Shown here: positions 7,102 through 14,498 of the stretch, piece after piece
Position numbering within the stretch: position 1 is the first letter of the stretch
Layout: each line of letters starts with the position of its first letter
Assembly (NCBI GenBank): GCA_910575005.1
Contig: CAJTCL010000006.1
Location: forward strand, 124,001 to 188,000
Direction of reading: 5' to 3'
DNA length: 64,000 nt
Origin: Lachnospiraceae bacterium
Lineage (GTDB): Bacteria; Bacillota; Clostridia; Lachnospirales; Lachnospiraceae
The notes under the pieces: generated by a model
What the model was told of the DNA's origin: nothing
Seen by the model: only the letters and a program-made list of their open reading frames with translations
The model's database searches: none
Made by a program: the position numbers and the translations under genes

Positions 7102-7512
7102 TAATAACAAATAAGGGTTAAACACTAAACAAAATAATTAGAAATTAAAATCAAAAACAGAAAGGATAACATAAACCATGTTATTTCTTAGAAAACTTTA
7201 TAGGGCAACGGATTAAACAATGACGATTAGAATTTGACAGAACACTACTAATAACCCCCCTTCTTCGTTCTATATTTCATTAAAAATCTTTTCAGAATCC
7301 CTATTATTTATGAATGGTGAAAGGTTATTGAATGAGCCAAAAGCCAAAAATCCAATGAATCAATCATGCTTACAACTGAATAAAGACAGGTTTTATTTGT
7401 GTGCGCAAAATTGGATATGCATACGTTTATTAGTTACGCTCTTTTGTGTGCAAAAGTTATAAATCCTATGAGTATAGCTTATTTCAGTACGCAAATTAGT
7501 CCTGCTGCAAAA
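7102..7512 (+). other. Degenerate region between the HU-like gene and the integrase relic
   Basis: No intact gene. A run of short frames with many stops, including an isolated AGAAAGGA and ATG near 7160-7180 that open only 12 codons. It probably contains the decayed N-terminal part of the integrase. The same sequence occurs in copy B (13409-13821). Confidence 0.5.
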
Positions 7513-7866
7513 ATCAAGACACCACATAAGAATACAGACATCCAGACAAAGATATATATAGGTTCGGATGATGTAACTATCTTTCTGGATGCTATATCAG
7601 GACACAGATTAGAAGTTGCGTTTCTGCTAGCACTGTACTATGGATTGCGAAGGGAAGAAATTTTAGGTTTAAAATGGAATGCTATACACGAAGATGGAAA
7701 GCTATATATTCAACATACTGTATCAAGAGTAAAATCTACAATTGCAAAAGATAGAACAAAGACAGATGCAAGCCAACGAAACTACCCTATCCCTGATAAG
7801 ATTCGTGACAAACTAAGCAAAATTCGTGACAAAATATTTTTCAGGACAAAAATAAAAATAGCTTAA
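7513..7866 (+). pseudogene. Tyrosine recombinase (integrase) fragment, copy A
   Basis: The frame encodes the first part of a phage/ICE-type integrase catalytic domain: IGSDDVTIFLDAI, then VAFLLALYYGLRREEILGLKW, which contains the first catalytic Arg. It breaks off soon after the expected YPIPDKI block. The His-x-x-Arg and Tyr nucleophile motifs and the N-terminal domains are missing. The open frame continues upstream to 7399 without clear homology. A 3' deletion joined it to a terminator and the att core. This copy cannot be an active recombinase. Confidence 0.8.
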
Positions 7867-7899
7867 ACACTCTGCAAATTCAGAGTTTCAGCTATTTTT
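7854..7899 (+). terminator. Terminator after the integrase relic, copy A
   Basis: Nested stems: AAAAATAGCT (7854-7863) pairs with AGCTATTTTT (7890-7899) and ACTCTG with CAGAGT inside. The same structure is at 14163-14208. Confidence 0.75.
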
Positions 7900-7916
7900 A
7901 TGCCCCTGCCAAGGAC

Positions 7917-7959
7917 TCGATGCGACAGGATTTGAACCTGCGACCTCTGCGTCCCGAAC
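7917..7959 (-). repeat. att core: 43-bp 3' fragment of tRNA-Pro
   Basis: Exact copy of the 3' 43 bases of the tRNA-Pro(CGG) gene at 14226-14268, from the discriminator base to the anticodon loop. After ...TCCCGAAC the sequence diverges (CGTGCGAATT instead of GCAGCGCTCT). This is the product expected from site-specific integration into a tRNA 3' end and marks the junction between elements 1 and 2. Confidence 0.9.
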
Positions 7960-8122
7960 CGTGCGAATTATGATTTATCCTATATTTTCATGTGTTATTG
8001 TGTGTTATTTGAGTTTATTTTGTATAGAATACACAAAAAACAAGTGTAAAATTTATGATTTTTTTCGTGACAGATTCGTGATTTTCAAATATTCGTGACG
8101 GATTCGTGACAGAAATCGTGAT
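7960..8122. repeat. Left arm of element 2 with integrase arm-type repeats
   Basis: Copies of (A)TTCGTGA(C) occur at 8064-8071, 8074-8082, 8091-8099 and 8102-8110, with a degenerate ATCGTGAT near 8115-8122. The same ATTCGTGAC occurs twice next to the right att core (7801-7809 and 7822-7830 in copy A; 14110-14118 and 14131-14139 in copy B). Direct repeats at both ends of an element are typical binding sites for the N-terminal arm-binding domain of tyrosine integrases. Confidence 0.6.
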
Positions 8123-8131
8123 GAGATTTAT

Positions 8132-8449
8132 ATGCAACTACATAACAGCAGGGTTATCAATACATTCATATCACATAAACAATCATATACTTTATATTTC
8201 TATTCTGCTGCATTATCCAATACTCATATCTCAAATCTAAGACAAAGATTTATCTATCCTATTCCAAGAATCTTCTTATTCAATTTAAGCTGTCATCATA
8301 CACGAAGTCTTACAGAAAGAGAAACATATATTTTAGATACGGGCAACGATAGGAATAATGAAGCTATAACGATAAATTTTTGTATCAGTTATGCAGCAGT
8401 CAAAAGACGGATAATAAAATATGAATTTTATGCGTGTATATGCCCTTAA
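8132..8449 (+). pseudogene. Possible decayed regulator with LuxR-like HTH
   Basis: A 105-codon frame with no ribosome binding site and odd composition in its first two thirds. Residues about 69-98 read LTERETYIL, then NNEAITINFCISYAAVKRRI, which lines up with the LuxR/NarL helix-turn-helix (LTEREREVL...NKEIAERLFISEATVKRHI). The upstream part has no receiver or sensor domain. It may be a remnant or a coincidence. Confidence 0.25.
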
Positions 8450-8915
8450 AATCCATTTTTAGTACACAGGTATAAAATTAATAGGAGAAATAGTCTAAAA
8501 TGCAAATTTGGACGTTCTGGTGCGTTTTAAGCTAAGGAAATGGAATATGTAATAGATTAGGCATGATGGAATAGGATTGTTAGATTAGGATTAACATATG
8601 ATTGTTGGATGGATGCAGCAGGATGAAATGACAGAATCGGGAATAAAAATATATTTGCAGAAAAAATCTCATGAAACAAAATCTTTTCTATGATATACAT
8701 TTTTCAATCATTCAATATTTTGAGATACAACCACATTTTCAATCATTCAACTATATTTATTATCACACCTGACACCGTAGGTGTCAGTATTTAATACTTG
8801 TATATATTATTTATACTTGTTAGGAGCGTCAAAATTTGCACGTCCGTTGTGAAAATTCGGAATGATATTTTCCAAATTTGCACGTCCTATATGCAAATTT
8901 GGTTTTGATTATATT
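8450..8915. other. Noncoding region with several palindromes and repeats
   Basis: No gene seen. Contains a repeat ATTTTTCAATCATTCAA / ATTTTCAATCATTCAA at about 8700 and 8733, a perfect palindrome CTGACACCGTAGGTGTCAG (about 8767-8785), and the motif AATTTGCACGTCC twice (about 8833 and 8875). The perfect 11-bp inverted repeat CCAAATTTGCA / TGCAAATTTGG (8872-8882, 8892-8902) lies just beyond the stop codon of the XRE gene and may end its transcript. An inverted CAAATTTGGACG lies near 8503. Confidence 0.45.
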
Positions 8916-9152
8916 TTAATTTTTGTTTTTGGATTTTGGATAAGGCTTTTTAATATCAGTTCTATTTAGCAAATAATCCACACTTACTTCGTAAAAATCT
9001 GCAATCTTTGAAAGAGAAGCTAAAGAAATCTCATGTTCACCTGTTTCGTATCGTGAGTAAGTTCTTTGATTTACATTTAGCAATTCTGCCATATATACCT
9101 GTGTTAAATCGTTATCTTCTCTTAATTCCCTGATTCGGCGATACATTCTCAC
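8916..9152 (-). CDS. XRE-family transcriptional regulator
   Basis: 78 aa with one HTH_3 domain (IRELREDNDLTQVYMAELLN, VNQRTYSRYETGEHEISLAS) and the YYEVSVDYLL-like tail (ADFYEVSVDYLLNRTD) common in short Firmicute regulators. The start ATG (complement of 9150-9152) is preceded by TAGGAGAG. It is divergent from the zinc-ribbon gene, with about 115 bases between them containing repeats of AGGCT/TTTAGGCTAAAAGAGCCTAAA (split palindrome near 9207-9230) that may be its operator. Confidence 0.75.
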   Translation of the reverse strand: MRMYRRIRELREDNDLTQVYMAELLNVNQRTYSRYETGEHEISLASLSKIADFYEVSVDYLLNRTDIKKPYPKSKNKN

Positions 9153-9269
9153 TCTCCTAAAAAAAATATGTAGATATTATACTTTAGACCGAAAAAGCCT
9201 ATTGACTTTTAGGCTAAAAGAGCCTAAACTTGTGATAATTGAAACTAATTGCAGAAGGGAAATACAAAA

Positions 9270-9635
9270 ATGGGAAATATACGTTGTCCTAAATGCAGGA
9301 AAATGATAAATGAAAAGGACAAGAAATGTGAATATTGTGGTTTTGATGGAATACGCACATATGTTTCAAAACAAAAAAGAACAGAAAGTGAAAATAAGGG
9401 AAAATCATCAAGCAGTAATTCTAATAGTATAATAGGTTTTGTGTTTTTAAGCTTCATTGTGCTTGTTTGCGTTTTGGTGATTGCTGCCAAATGGAATAGT
9501 GGAAACAAAAAATGTAAAGTATGCGGTGGAACTGGATATTATCAGAAAAAGACTTGTGTTTTTTGTGATGGTACAGGAGAGTATAATCCAGACAAAGACC
9601 CATATAAATCTTATAGGGAATTGTATGGCGATTAA
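9270..9635 (+). CDS. Zinc-ribbon, single-pass membrane protein with DnaJ-type cysteine motif
   Basis: About 121 aa from ATG 9270 (AGAAGGGA at 9253-9260); a TTG at 9249 is in frame but precedes that site. N-terminal zinc ribbon CPKC...CEYC, a Lys/Ser-rich linker, one membrane helix (IIGFVFLSFIVLVCVLVIAA), then CKVCGGTGYY and CVFCDGTGEY, two CxxCxGxG units like the DnaJ zinc centre. The combination suggests a membrane-anchored zinc-binding protein; role unknown. A terminator follows at 9660. Confidence 0.65.
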   Translation: MGNIRCPKCRKMINEKDKKCEYCGFDGIRTYVSKQKRTESENKGKSSSSNSNSIIGFVFLSFIVLVCVLVIAAKWNSGNKKCKVCGGTGYYQKKTCVFCDGTGEYNPDKDPYKSYRELYGD

Positions 9636-9659
9636 TAAATAGAGCGTTTGATACATACA

Positions 9660-9696
9660 AAGGCATTTTACCTATAACATGGTAAGGTGTCTTTTT
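9660..9696 (+). terminator. Terminator of the zinc-ribbon gene
   Basis: AGGCATTTTACC pairs (with G-U pairs) with GGTAAGGTGTCT around TATAACAT, followed by TTTTTCTCTT. Confidence 0.7.
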
Positions 9697-10018
9697 CTCT
9701 TATATATTGAATGTCAAATAAGGCGATATACTTATATAGTTGTATGTAACTTGATTTTTGTGCTTTTTCGGCAGTCAACTTTTCGGGAGATTTCAAAAAT
9801 CCGTTGAGGAATAGATACACCCCACATAAGGCAATCCCAAAAGTGAGAATGATAATTTTATGTAATATGCCCTCTATGCCTTGTGTAATTGTTCTGTTGC
9901 CTGTAAGCTGATATAAAAAGAGATAATGACATTTGCTATTCAGACAAAAACATAAGCAAGTATTATCCGTCCATATTAAGTGTGTCAAAAACATTCGTTT
10001 TTGGTACACTTTTTTCAT
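9668..10018 (-). CDS. Doubtful hypothetical protein
   Basis: A 116-codon minus-strand frame between the zinc-ribbon gene and the recombinase. It has one hydrophobic segment (IIILTFGIALCGVYLFLNGF) but no ribosome binding site before the first ATG, and Cys-rich, codon-poor composition at the N-terminus. It could be a real small membrane protein starting internally or noncoding sequence. Nothing else occupies this stretch. Confidence 0.2.
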   Translation of the reverse strand: MKKVYQKRMFLTHLIWTDNTCLCFCLNSKCHYLFLYQLTGNRTITQGIEGILHKIIILTFGIALCGVYLFLNGFLKSPEKLTAEKAQKSSYIQLYKYIALFDIQYIREKDTLPCYR

Positions 10019-10070
10019 GCCTGATTAAATCCCATAAAATAAGGCTTCTTACTTCACAAAAATGTTCCAA

Positions 10071-10117
10071 AAAACGTATCATAATCTATTGACATTTTGA
10101 TACGTTTTTGATACAAT
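10071..10117 (+). promoter_or_regulatory. Promoter and palindromic operator of the serine recombinase
   Basis: TTGACA 10089-10094, 17-bp spacer, TACAAT 10112-10117. A perfect 10-bp inverted repeat AAAACGTATC (10071-10080) / GATACGTTTT (10099-10108) brackets the -35. This geometry suggests repression by a dimer, possibly by the recombinase itself as in Tn3-type resolvase systems, in which case the site could also be its recombination site. Confidence 0.6.
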
Positions 10118-10159
10118 CCAATCATCAAATAACAAGCAGATACGAAAGGGGTTTTTAAT

Positions 10160-10753
10160 ATGGCTGATATTTGGGGATATGCAAGGGTTAGTACAGATGG
10201 TCAAAATTTAGACAGACAGATAGATGCTCTTATGGCAGCAGGAGTGAGCAAAAAGCATTTGTATTGTGAGAAAATGACTGGCACAAAATCAGACAGACCA
10301 AAATTAAACAGACTGATTGATGATTTAGAAACAGGAGATACAGTTATCATAGCTGATTTAACAAGAATATCCAGAAGTACAAAAGATTTGCTTGAAATCG
10401 TTGATAAAATTAAAAATAAAGGTGCATACATAAAAAGTCTAAAAGATACTTGGTTAGATACTACAAGCAGCAATCCATACAATGACTTTTTGCTAACTGT
10501 AATGTCTGGTTTATCACAGCTTGAAAGGGATTTGATTTCACAAAGAACCAAAGAAGGGCTTGCAAGTGCAAAAGCAAGGGGGCGAAATGGGGGCAGACCA
10601 AGCAAGCAAAATGAGAAAGCTGAAATGGTGATGGCATTATATAGCAATGGTATGAAGATAGCTGATATAGTGCGAAATACAGAACTATCCAGAAGCACAG
10701 TATACCGTATCATAAAGAAGCATAGCAAGAACACAGAAACGATGTCAGTATGA
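10160..10753 (+). CDS. Serine recombinase (resolvase/invertase family)
   Basis: 197 aa, ATG 10160 with GAAAGGGG upstream. N-terminal resolvase domain with catalytic Ser11 in GYARVSTDGQ, the DRPKLNRLIDDL and ADLTRISRSTKDL blocks carrying the conserved Arg residues, and SGLSQLERDLISQRTKEGL with the long E helix. The C-terminal HTH (about residues 150-190: MKIADIVRNTELSRSTVYRI) is of the Hin/Gin/Tn3 kind. It would act on a local site, for dimer resolution or inversion. It is intact, in contrast to the broken tyrosine integrases in the same element. Confidence 0.9.
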   Translation: MADIWGYARVSTDGQNLDRQIDALMAAGVSKKHLYCEKMTGTKSDRPKLNRLIDDLETGDTVIIADLTRISRSTKDLLEIVDKIKNKGAYIKSLKDTWLDTTSSNPYNDFLLTVMSGLSQLERDLISQRTKEGLASAKARGRNGGRPSKQNEKAEMVMALYSNGMKIADIVRNTELSRSTVYRIIKKHSKNTETMSV

Positions 10754-10927
10754 ATATGAAACAATAATACAAGGGTGTCAATGTTTTGGCATCCTTATTG
10801 TATGTAATGAAGTAATGAAAAATATTGTTGTGGAGCGTCAAAAGATGTGTTATTATGTCAAAAGAGTAATCGTGTTACAAGGTGGTGAATCTCCCTAAAC
10901 TTGAAAAAGAGGGGAGGTGGTGCAGAG

Positions 10928-11023
10928 ATGGATACATACCAGATTTTAAGCCTGTTATTTTTAGGCGGTAACTTCCTGATTGCGCTGCTTGCCTATATAG
11001 ATAGGAACAACAAGCGAAAATAA
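10928..11023 (+). CDS. Type I toxin, holin-like membrane peptide (Hol_Tox family)
   Basis: 31 aa: MDTYQILSLLFLGGNFLIAL then LAYIDRNNKRK. A single membrane helix followed by a basic tail is the pattern of Firmicute holin-like type I toxins (TxpA/BsrG/Fst-like). ATG 10928 follows GAGGGGAGGTGG. That ribosome site can pair with an upstream CTCCCT (about 10892), a self-masking seen in type I toxin mRNAs. A possible promoter is TTGTGG 10828-10833 with TATTAT 10851-10856. An antisense RNA is predicted from the 3' side. Confidence 0.7.
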   Translation: MDTYQILSLLFLGGNFLIALLAYIDRNNKRK

Positions 11024-11153
11024 ATAAACCTACCTTGTACTTGACGGTCTAGGTAGGTTTATCATATAAACACTATTTTAGGGATGTCAACCACTTTGTG
11101 GGCGGTTGCTCCTTTTCTGTCTATAATATAGCATATCTTAGATTTGATTGCAA
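11024..11153 (-). ncRNA. Antisense RNA antitoxin of the holin-like toxin
   Basis: A minus-strand promoter, TTGCAA (complement of 11148-11153), 17-bp spacer, TATATT (complement of 11125-11130) with an extended TATGC, drives transcription toward the toxin 3' end. A perfect 12-bp inverted repeat ATAAACCTACCT (11024-11035) / AGGTAGGTTTAT (11051-11062) directly after the toxin stop can end both transcripts. The RNA would be about 95 nt or longer, overlapping the toxin 3' UTR. The arrangement matches TxpA/RatA-type convergent pairs. Confidence 0.6.
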
Positions 11154-11415
11154 TAGTCTTTTCATTTGTCCGTTTGTCTGGCATTATTCCATTAAAGCAC
11201 ATAACTAATAAGGTGAAACATTATTTTATTTAGTGTTTATCCTTATTAGTTAACTTATTCCCTATCTATATTATAGCGAAAATCTAATTTATTTCAATAA
11301 TTGTATTTGAAAATTTTGTTGCTAAAATAAAACATATACTGATTTGTGTGCTGTGATATGAAGTGTTATAAATTGTTTTATGTTTTCCGGTGAAAAAAGC
11401 AAAGGGGGGTATGTC
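11154..11415. other. AT-rich intergenic region
   Basis: No gene recognised. It contains AT-rich tracts and AGTGTTTATCCTTATTAG-like sequence; a ribosome binding site AAAGGGGGG (11400-11408) precedes the HNH gene. Confidence 0.4.
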
Positions 11416-11911
11416 ATGCAGATTACTTTAAAGATTGATAAAATCAAAATACCAGAAGCATATGCAGCAACAATTCCTAAAAGAAATAAAATTAACAACC
11501 ACATGAAATACTACCTTGAGTATGGCACATTTAAAGACAATATTGTAGTTACACAGCGTAATACACTTGTTGACGGACTGTGTAACTACATAATAGCGAT
11601 GGTATGTGGTATGGATACAGTGCAATGCGAAGTGAACACAAAACCGCTGAAAGGAAAAACAGGAAAACGAAGAAAAATTTGCAGCCCTGATAAAAAAAGA
11701 AAAATCTTATTTTGAGCTGCAAAAAGGAAAATGTGCTTTATGCGGTGCAGAAATACAAATTGACGATTATACAAGAATTGACAATTATATGACTTTAGAC
11801 CACATATTTCCAGTGTGTTGTGGAGGTGGCAACGGATTGGTAAATCTACAAGGATTATGTAGAGATTGTAATTTTCAAAAGAAAAATAAATTCATGGAGG
11901 GTGTATCATGA
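11416..11911 (+). pseudogene. HNH endonuclease gene with a frameshift
   Basis: The first frame starts at ATG 11416 (AAAGGGGGG upstream) and encodes MQITLKIDKIKIPEAYAATI and a ParB-like middle part (VVTQRNTLVDGLCNYIIAMV), ending at 11715. The next frame, open from 11651, carries a complete HNH motif: CALCG, then MTLDHIFPVCCGGGNGLVNL with the catalytic DH, and LCRDCN, ending at TGA 11909-11911. Removing one T from the TTTT run at about 11710-11713 restores a single protein reading KRKILFELQKGKC. No good start precedes the second frame. It is a broken gene, a sequencing error, or a programmed shift. Confidence 0.65.
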
Positions 11912-12345
11912 CAGTAAGCAATGTAATAAACGATGTAATAGCAAGCACGATGGATGAAGATATTCAAGAAGTATGGAACAAGATTGTAAAAGAAATTGGT
12001 GGTAGAAACATTTCTAAATTAGAGTATGTTCTAACTTTACAAATTGATGAAGGCTTAGAAAACGGCATAAGTGAGGATTCTACAACAGTAATTAACAAAT
12101 GTGATACTATACTTCTTAAAAACAGCAACCGTATATGTTTTTGTGTGGATGAAATGAAAAATAAACATACTATCAGATATATAGAAATAGATGAAAGTAT
12201 AAAGAATATTAAAAACATACTACTTGTAAAAACAGATTCAGGAGAAAAAGAGGATTCTTATAAACTGAATTTTGTTGTACATGACAAAGATTTCGACAAC
12301 GCACTTTATTATTATAATTGTGATATAAGAACAGAACATTTATAA
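11908..12345 (+). CDS. Hypothetical protein coupled to the HNH gene
   Basis: 145 aa. Its ATG overlaps the HNH stop (ATGA), and GGAGGGTG lies upstream, so the two are translationally coupled. The protein is acidic with alternating strand-like segments (RICFCVDEMKNKHTIRYIEI, NILLVKTDSG). No family is recognised. Coupling to an HNH nuclease suggests a partner or immunity-type function, but that is speculation. Confidence 0.55.
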   Translation: MTVSNVINDVIASTMDEDIQEVWNKIVKEIGGRNISKLEYVLTLQIDEGLENGISEDSTTVINKCDTILLKNSNRICFCVDEMKNKHTIRYIEIDESIKNIKNILLVKTDSGEKEDSYKLNFVVHDKDFDNALYYYNCDIRTEHL

Positions 12346-12367
12346 AAAGTAGATAAATTAATGATTG

Positions 12368-12407
12368 AGAAACTCTGAGTCTGAATGATGGTTTAGAGTT
12401 TCTTTTT
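12368..12407 (+). terminator. Terminator after the HNH operon
   Basis: AGAAACTCT (12368-12376) pairs with AGAGTTTCT (12395-12403), followed by TTTTG. Confidence 0.75.
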
Positions 12408-12633
12408 GTATAAAATCCTTTTGCCAACATGATACCTGAATTGTCATAACAGGAATAATTTTCAACTTTTCGGTAAAGCACTGAAATCCATTGATTTTAC
12501 TGGATTTAGATGATGTTATATGGCTTATATATACAATAATCTGGCATATTGATTATAATTCTCAATCGGTGTTGTTTTGAGGTTAGGACGATTGAGTTTA
12601 GGTGTACTGCTACACTCATCATACATATATTTT
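12408..12633. other. Noncoding stretch related to 6150-6317
   Basis: No gene visible. Diverged homologue of the sequence left of copy A, before the near-identical repeat begins at 12634. Confidence 0.5.
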
Positions 12634-12634
12634 C

Positions 12635-12754
12635 CTTAAAAACAAGTACTTTTTCTACCGTGAGCAGGAAGAAATCAGCAAAGATTTGAATATTTTACGG
12701 ATAAAAGACAGCTTAAAACAGCAAGAAAAAACAATAAATCATCAGAATGTTTAG
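12635..12754 (+). pseudogene. 3' fragment of an unidentified gene, copy B
   Basis: Same 39-codon startless frame as at 6319-6438, ending at TAG. Preservation in both copies reflects the recent duplication, not necessarily function. Confidence 0.35.
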
Positions 12755-12922
12755 AAAATAATAGAAATTTCACAAAAAAGTTTTTTAATTATTTTCCGGA
12801 ATATTTATACAGTATTTCATCAAAATATACACAAAATATACAATCCATATACAAGAAAATAACCTTAATTTAAGTGCAAAATTTGGAGTGCACATCTAAT
12901 AATCATGCGTATTTCAGCAGAT

Positions 12923-13078
12923 TTGACACATTTAGAATCATGTTGTATAATCATTCATATAAAGAAAAAGCACGTTGCTATCGGCTAATCGTCGTATAAA
13001 ACCTAACTATTTAACATCAATGTGAGACTTTTTCTTTAGCAGTACAATTATCAAAATAAACGGAAGGAGGTATAGCTT
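12923..13078 (+). promoter_or_regulatory. Promoter and structured leader of the 109-aa gene, copy B
   Basis: TTGACA 12923-12928, 17-bp spacer, TATAAT 12946-12951. The spacer differs from copy A at several bases while both hexamers are kept. The AAAGAAAAAG / CTTTTTCTTT stem and the GCTATCGGCTAATCGTCG loop are preserved. Confidence 0.55.
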
Positions 13079-13408
13079 ATGCGCAAGGAAAACTTGATTA
13101 CCTACAGTCAGGCAGATTTAATAAAAGAGATTTCAGAGGATTATCCATCTTATTCAGAAGATAATATTAGAAACATTTTAGAATCACTGGAAATTCATGT
13201 TAAAGAGCATTTGTCTGAATCAGAGTTAGAGCATCCAGTACAGGTAAAACTGTTTTTTGGGCTTAGTCTTTTAGGGTGGATTATTCCAGCAACAAACAAA
13301 AATTGTTTTGGTGTTGATGTTAAACTTGATGACAGAATCAGGGTAAGACCAAAATTAACAAGATATTTTATCCGTAAAATTAATCAGCTTGCTACGGAAT
13401 TGAATTGA
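13079..13408 (+). CDS. HU/IHF-like DNA-binding protein (tentative), copy B
   Basis: 109 aa, identical in protein sequence to 6772-7101; at the DNA level I see one synonymous change (ACG to ACA in the PATNKN segment). Same GGAGG site and leader. Evidence for the HU-like fold is as for copy A: two N-terminal helices, a short hydrophobic strand pair, and a basic C-terminal helix. With both integrases broken, its retention unchanged in both copies is notable. Confidence 0.5.
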   Translation: MRKENLITYSQADLIKEISEDYPSYSEDNIRNILESLEIHVKEHLSESELEHPVQVKLFFGLSLLGWIIPATNKNCFGVDVKLDDRIRVRPKLTRYFIRKINQLATELN

Positions 13409-13821
13409 TAATAACAAATAAGGGTTAAACACTAAACAAAATAATTAGAAATTAAAATCAAAAACAGAAAGGATAACATAAACCATGTTATTTCTTAGAA
13501 AACTTTATAGGGCAACGGATTAAACAATGACGATTAGAATTTGACAGAACACTACTAATAACCCCCCTTCTTCGTTCTATATTTCATTAAAAATCTTTTC
13601 AGAATCCCTATTATTTATGAATGGTGAAAGGTTATTGAATGAGCCAAAAGCCAAAAATCCAATGAATCAATCATGCTTACAACTGAATAAAGACAGGTTT
13701 TATTTGTGTGCGCAAAATTGGATATGCATACGTTTATTAGTTACGCTCTTTTGTGTGCAAAAGTTATAAATGCTATGAATAATAGCTTTATTTCAGTACG
13801 CAAATTAGTCCTGCTGCAAAA
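13409..13821 (+). other. Degenerate region before the integrase relic, copy B
   Basis: Same content as 7102-7512. A small insertion near 13773-13790 (AATAATAGC relative to copy A) breaks the frame that is open in copy A from 7399. Confidence 0.5.
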
Positions 13822-14175
13822 ATCAAGACACCACATAAGAATACAGACATCCAGACAAAGATATATATAGGTTCGGATGATGTAACTATCTTTCTGGATG
13901 CTATATCAGGACACAGATTAGAAGTTGCGTTTCTGCTAGCACTGTACTATGGATTGCGAAGGGAAGAAATTTTAGGTTTAAAATGGAATGCTATACACGA
14001 AGATGGAAAGCTATATATTCAACATACTGTATCAAGAGTAAAATCTACAATTGCAAAAGATAGAACAAAGACAGATGCAAGCCAACGAAACTACCCTATC
14101 CCTGATAAGATTCGTGACAAACTAAGCAAAATTCGTGACAAAATATTTTTCAGGACAAAAATAAAAATAGCTTAA
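13822..14175 (+). pseudogene. Tyrosine recombinase (integrase) fragment, copy B
   Basis: Identical fragment to 7513-7866: it has the YYGLRREEIL block with the first catalytic Arg and stops after IRDKLSKIRDKIF, lacking the H-x-x-R and Tyr motifs. Because both copies share the same truncation, the integrase was already broken before the module was duplicated, so the second integration needed an integrase supplied in trans or arose by homologous recombination. Confidence 0.8.
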
Positions 14176-14208
14176 ACACTCTGCAAATTCAGAGTTTCAG
14201 CTATTTTT
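14163..14208 (+). terminator. Terminator after the integrase relic, copy B
   Basis: AAAAATAGCT pairs with AGCTATTTTT around an inner ACTCTG/CAGAGT stem; identical to 7854-7899. Confidence 0.75.
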
Positions 14209-14225
14209 ATGCCCCTGCCAAGGAC

Positions 14226-14299
14226 TCGATGCGACAGGATTTGAACCTGCGACCTCTGCGTCCCGAACGCAGCGCTCTACCAAGCTGAGCCACGCATCG
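14226..14299 (-). tRNA. tRNA-Pro (anticodon CGG)
   Basis: A 74-nt cloverleaf reads on the minus strand: acceptor CGATGCG / CGCATCG with discriminator A, D arm GCTC...GAGC, anticodon stem CTGCG / CGCAG with loop TTCGGGA (anticodon CGG, reads CCG), T arm GCAGG TTCAAAT CCTGT. No CCA is encoded. It is the integration target of the two elements to its left, which rebuild its 3' end. Confidence 0.95.
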
Positions 14300-14312
14300 A
14301 CATTACTATAGC

Positions 14313-14341
14313 ATAATACTATAGATTTGTCGTTTTGTCAA
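14313..14341 (-). promoter_or_regulatory. Promoter of the tRNA-Pro gene
   Basis: On the minus strand TTGACA (complement of 14336-14341), 17-bp spacer, TATTAT (complement of 14313-14318), about 13 bases before the mature 5' end. The truncated tRNA copy at 7917 has no such promoter. Confidence 0.75.
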
Positions 14342-14498
14342 GAATCATCTATAGATTTCAGAGAAAAGGTTACAGTCTCACTCGTCAGCACAAAGGAAGA
14401 AATCATCATACAAGCACGCAATTATCTTCATATTGGCTGACGAATACGACTGCAATGAAAAGAAAACCTGTAAAGGGACAAACTTGTAAAACAGATGT

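Larger units (their letters stand above)
6318..7959. repeat. Direct repeat copy A of the 1.64-kb integration module
   Basis: Nearly identical to 12634-14268. The encoded 109-aa proteins are identical and only scattered substitutions and small indels are seen, concentrated near 6565-6600 and 7465-7490. Contents in order: a 3' gene fragment, a promoter and structured leader, the 109-aa gene, an integrase relic, a terminator and the att core. Copy B ends in a complete tRNA gene while copy A ends in only its 3' 43 bases. Confidence 0.9.
12634..14268. repeat. Direct repeat copy B of the integration module
   Basis: Second copy of 6318-7959, offset by about 6.31 kb. It includes the same 3' gene fragment (12635-12754), promoter and leader, 109-aa gene, integrase relic, terminator and att core. 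In this copy the att core continues into the intact tRNA gene. Confidence 0.9.

Noticed and set aside
7917-7959. Second functional tRNA-Pro gene
   Set aside because: Only the 3' 43 bases are present; the D arm, 5' acceptor strand and promoter are missing.
10201-10764. 187-codon minus-strand frame
   Set aside because: Antisense to the intact serine recombinase and has no ribosome binding site.
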